Assembly (NCBI GenBank): GCA_902793335.1
Contig: CADBCZ010000004.1
Location: 55,414-119,413 of the forward strand
Length of the DNA: 64,000 bases
Reading direction: 5' to 3'
DNA from: an uncultured Lachnospiraceae bacterium
GTDB taxonomy: Bacteria > Bacillota > Clostridia > Lachnospirales > Lachnospiraceae
Below the pieces are notes generated by a model. The model saw only the letters and a program-made list of their open reading frames with translations. It ran no database searches and was not told the DNA's origin. This document shows positions 63,947 to 64,000 of this stretch, one piece after another (the first letter of the stretch is position 1; the number at the start of each line of letters is the position of its first letter). The translations under genes and the position numbers were made by a program.

Positions 63947-64000
63947 TGTTCCCAAATAGCTTTAGCTTCAAGCAAAAACCTCCTGTGTTATAATTAGTGC

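Noticed and set aside
1-64000. CRISPR arrays, prophage or integrated elements
   Set aside because: No spaced direct repeats of CRISPR type, no integrase, terminase, capsid or transposase genes were seen; the gene order is core-genome throughout.

Overview
The window is a low-GC, densely packed stretch of chromosome from a spore-forming or formerly spore-forming Clostridia. Gene order and protein style (SpoIIIA operon, SpoIVB-Spo0A, PASTA kinase cluster, short archaeal-type LeuC/LeuD, fungal/archaeal-type Asd) fit the Lachnospiraceae; this placement is inferred from gene content, not from a search. Almost all genes are on the + strand. I see no prophage, complete insertion sequence, rRNA operon or CRISPR array.

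Layout: (1) 1-222, the tail of an M24B aminopeptidase. (2) 283-11580, amino-acid biosynthesis: a divergent LysR regulator, then leuC-leuD-fic-leuB-ilvD-ilvB and serC-serA. leuA, ilvC and ilvN are not here. (3) 11753-15857, an OmpR-type two-component system, asd, and an orphan CobK-like half protein. (4) 15990-22925, efp, the complete spoIIIAA-AH operon, an Asp23 protein and nusB. (5) 22941-32752, ispA-dxs-tlyA-nadK-argR-recN-spoIVB, then two tandem Spo0A paralogues. (6) 32832-36272, glgA and rqcH. (7) 36362-51383, a housekeeping run: yicC-gmk-rpoZ-murE-priA-def-fmt-rsmB-rlmN-prpC-prkC-rsgA-rpe-thiN. (8) 51387-63860, a Na/Pi-cotransporter-like gene, putP, two convergent RlmH homologues, a chemotaxis receptor, tRNA-Arg, a membrane protein, an Lrp regulator, rluF, ligA and metA.

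The most notable observations are these. Two overlapping convergent RlmH homologues have lost complementary halves of the enzyme: one keeps the SAM site, the other keeps the catalytic C-terminal tail. That suggests an obligate heterodimer. Two tandem Spo0A proteins have intact DNA-binding domains but degenerate receivers; the first has Tyr in place of the phospho-acceptor Asp. A family of about 160-205 bp palindromic repeats with GCGAAAC-type ends occurs three times, plus one decayed half-copy, each lying just upstream of a gene. Lesser points are a CobK C-terminal half carrying an N-terminal tandem repeat, a class II Fic protein inside the leucine cluster, and a MetA with Glu111, which predicts acetyl-CoA use.

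Transcription signals are clear in places. Several TTGnnn-N17-TATnAT promoters and strong hairpin-plus-T terminators divide the + strand into probable operons.
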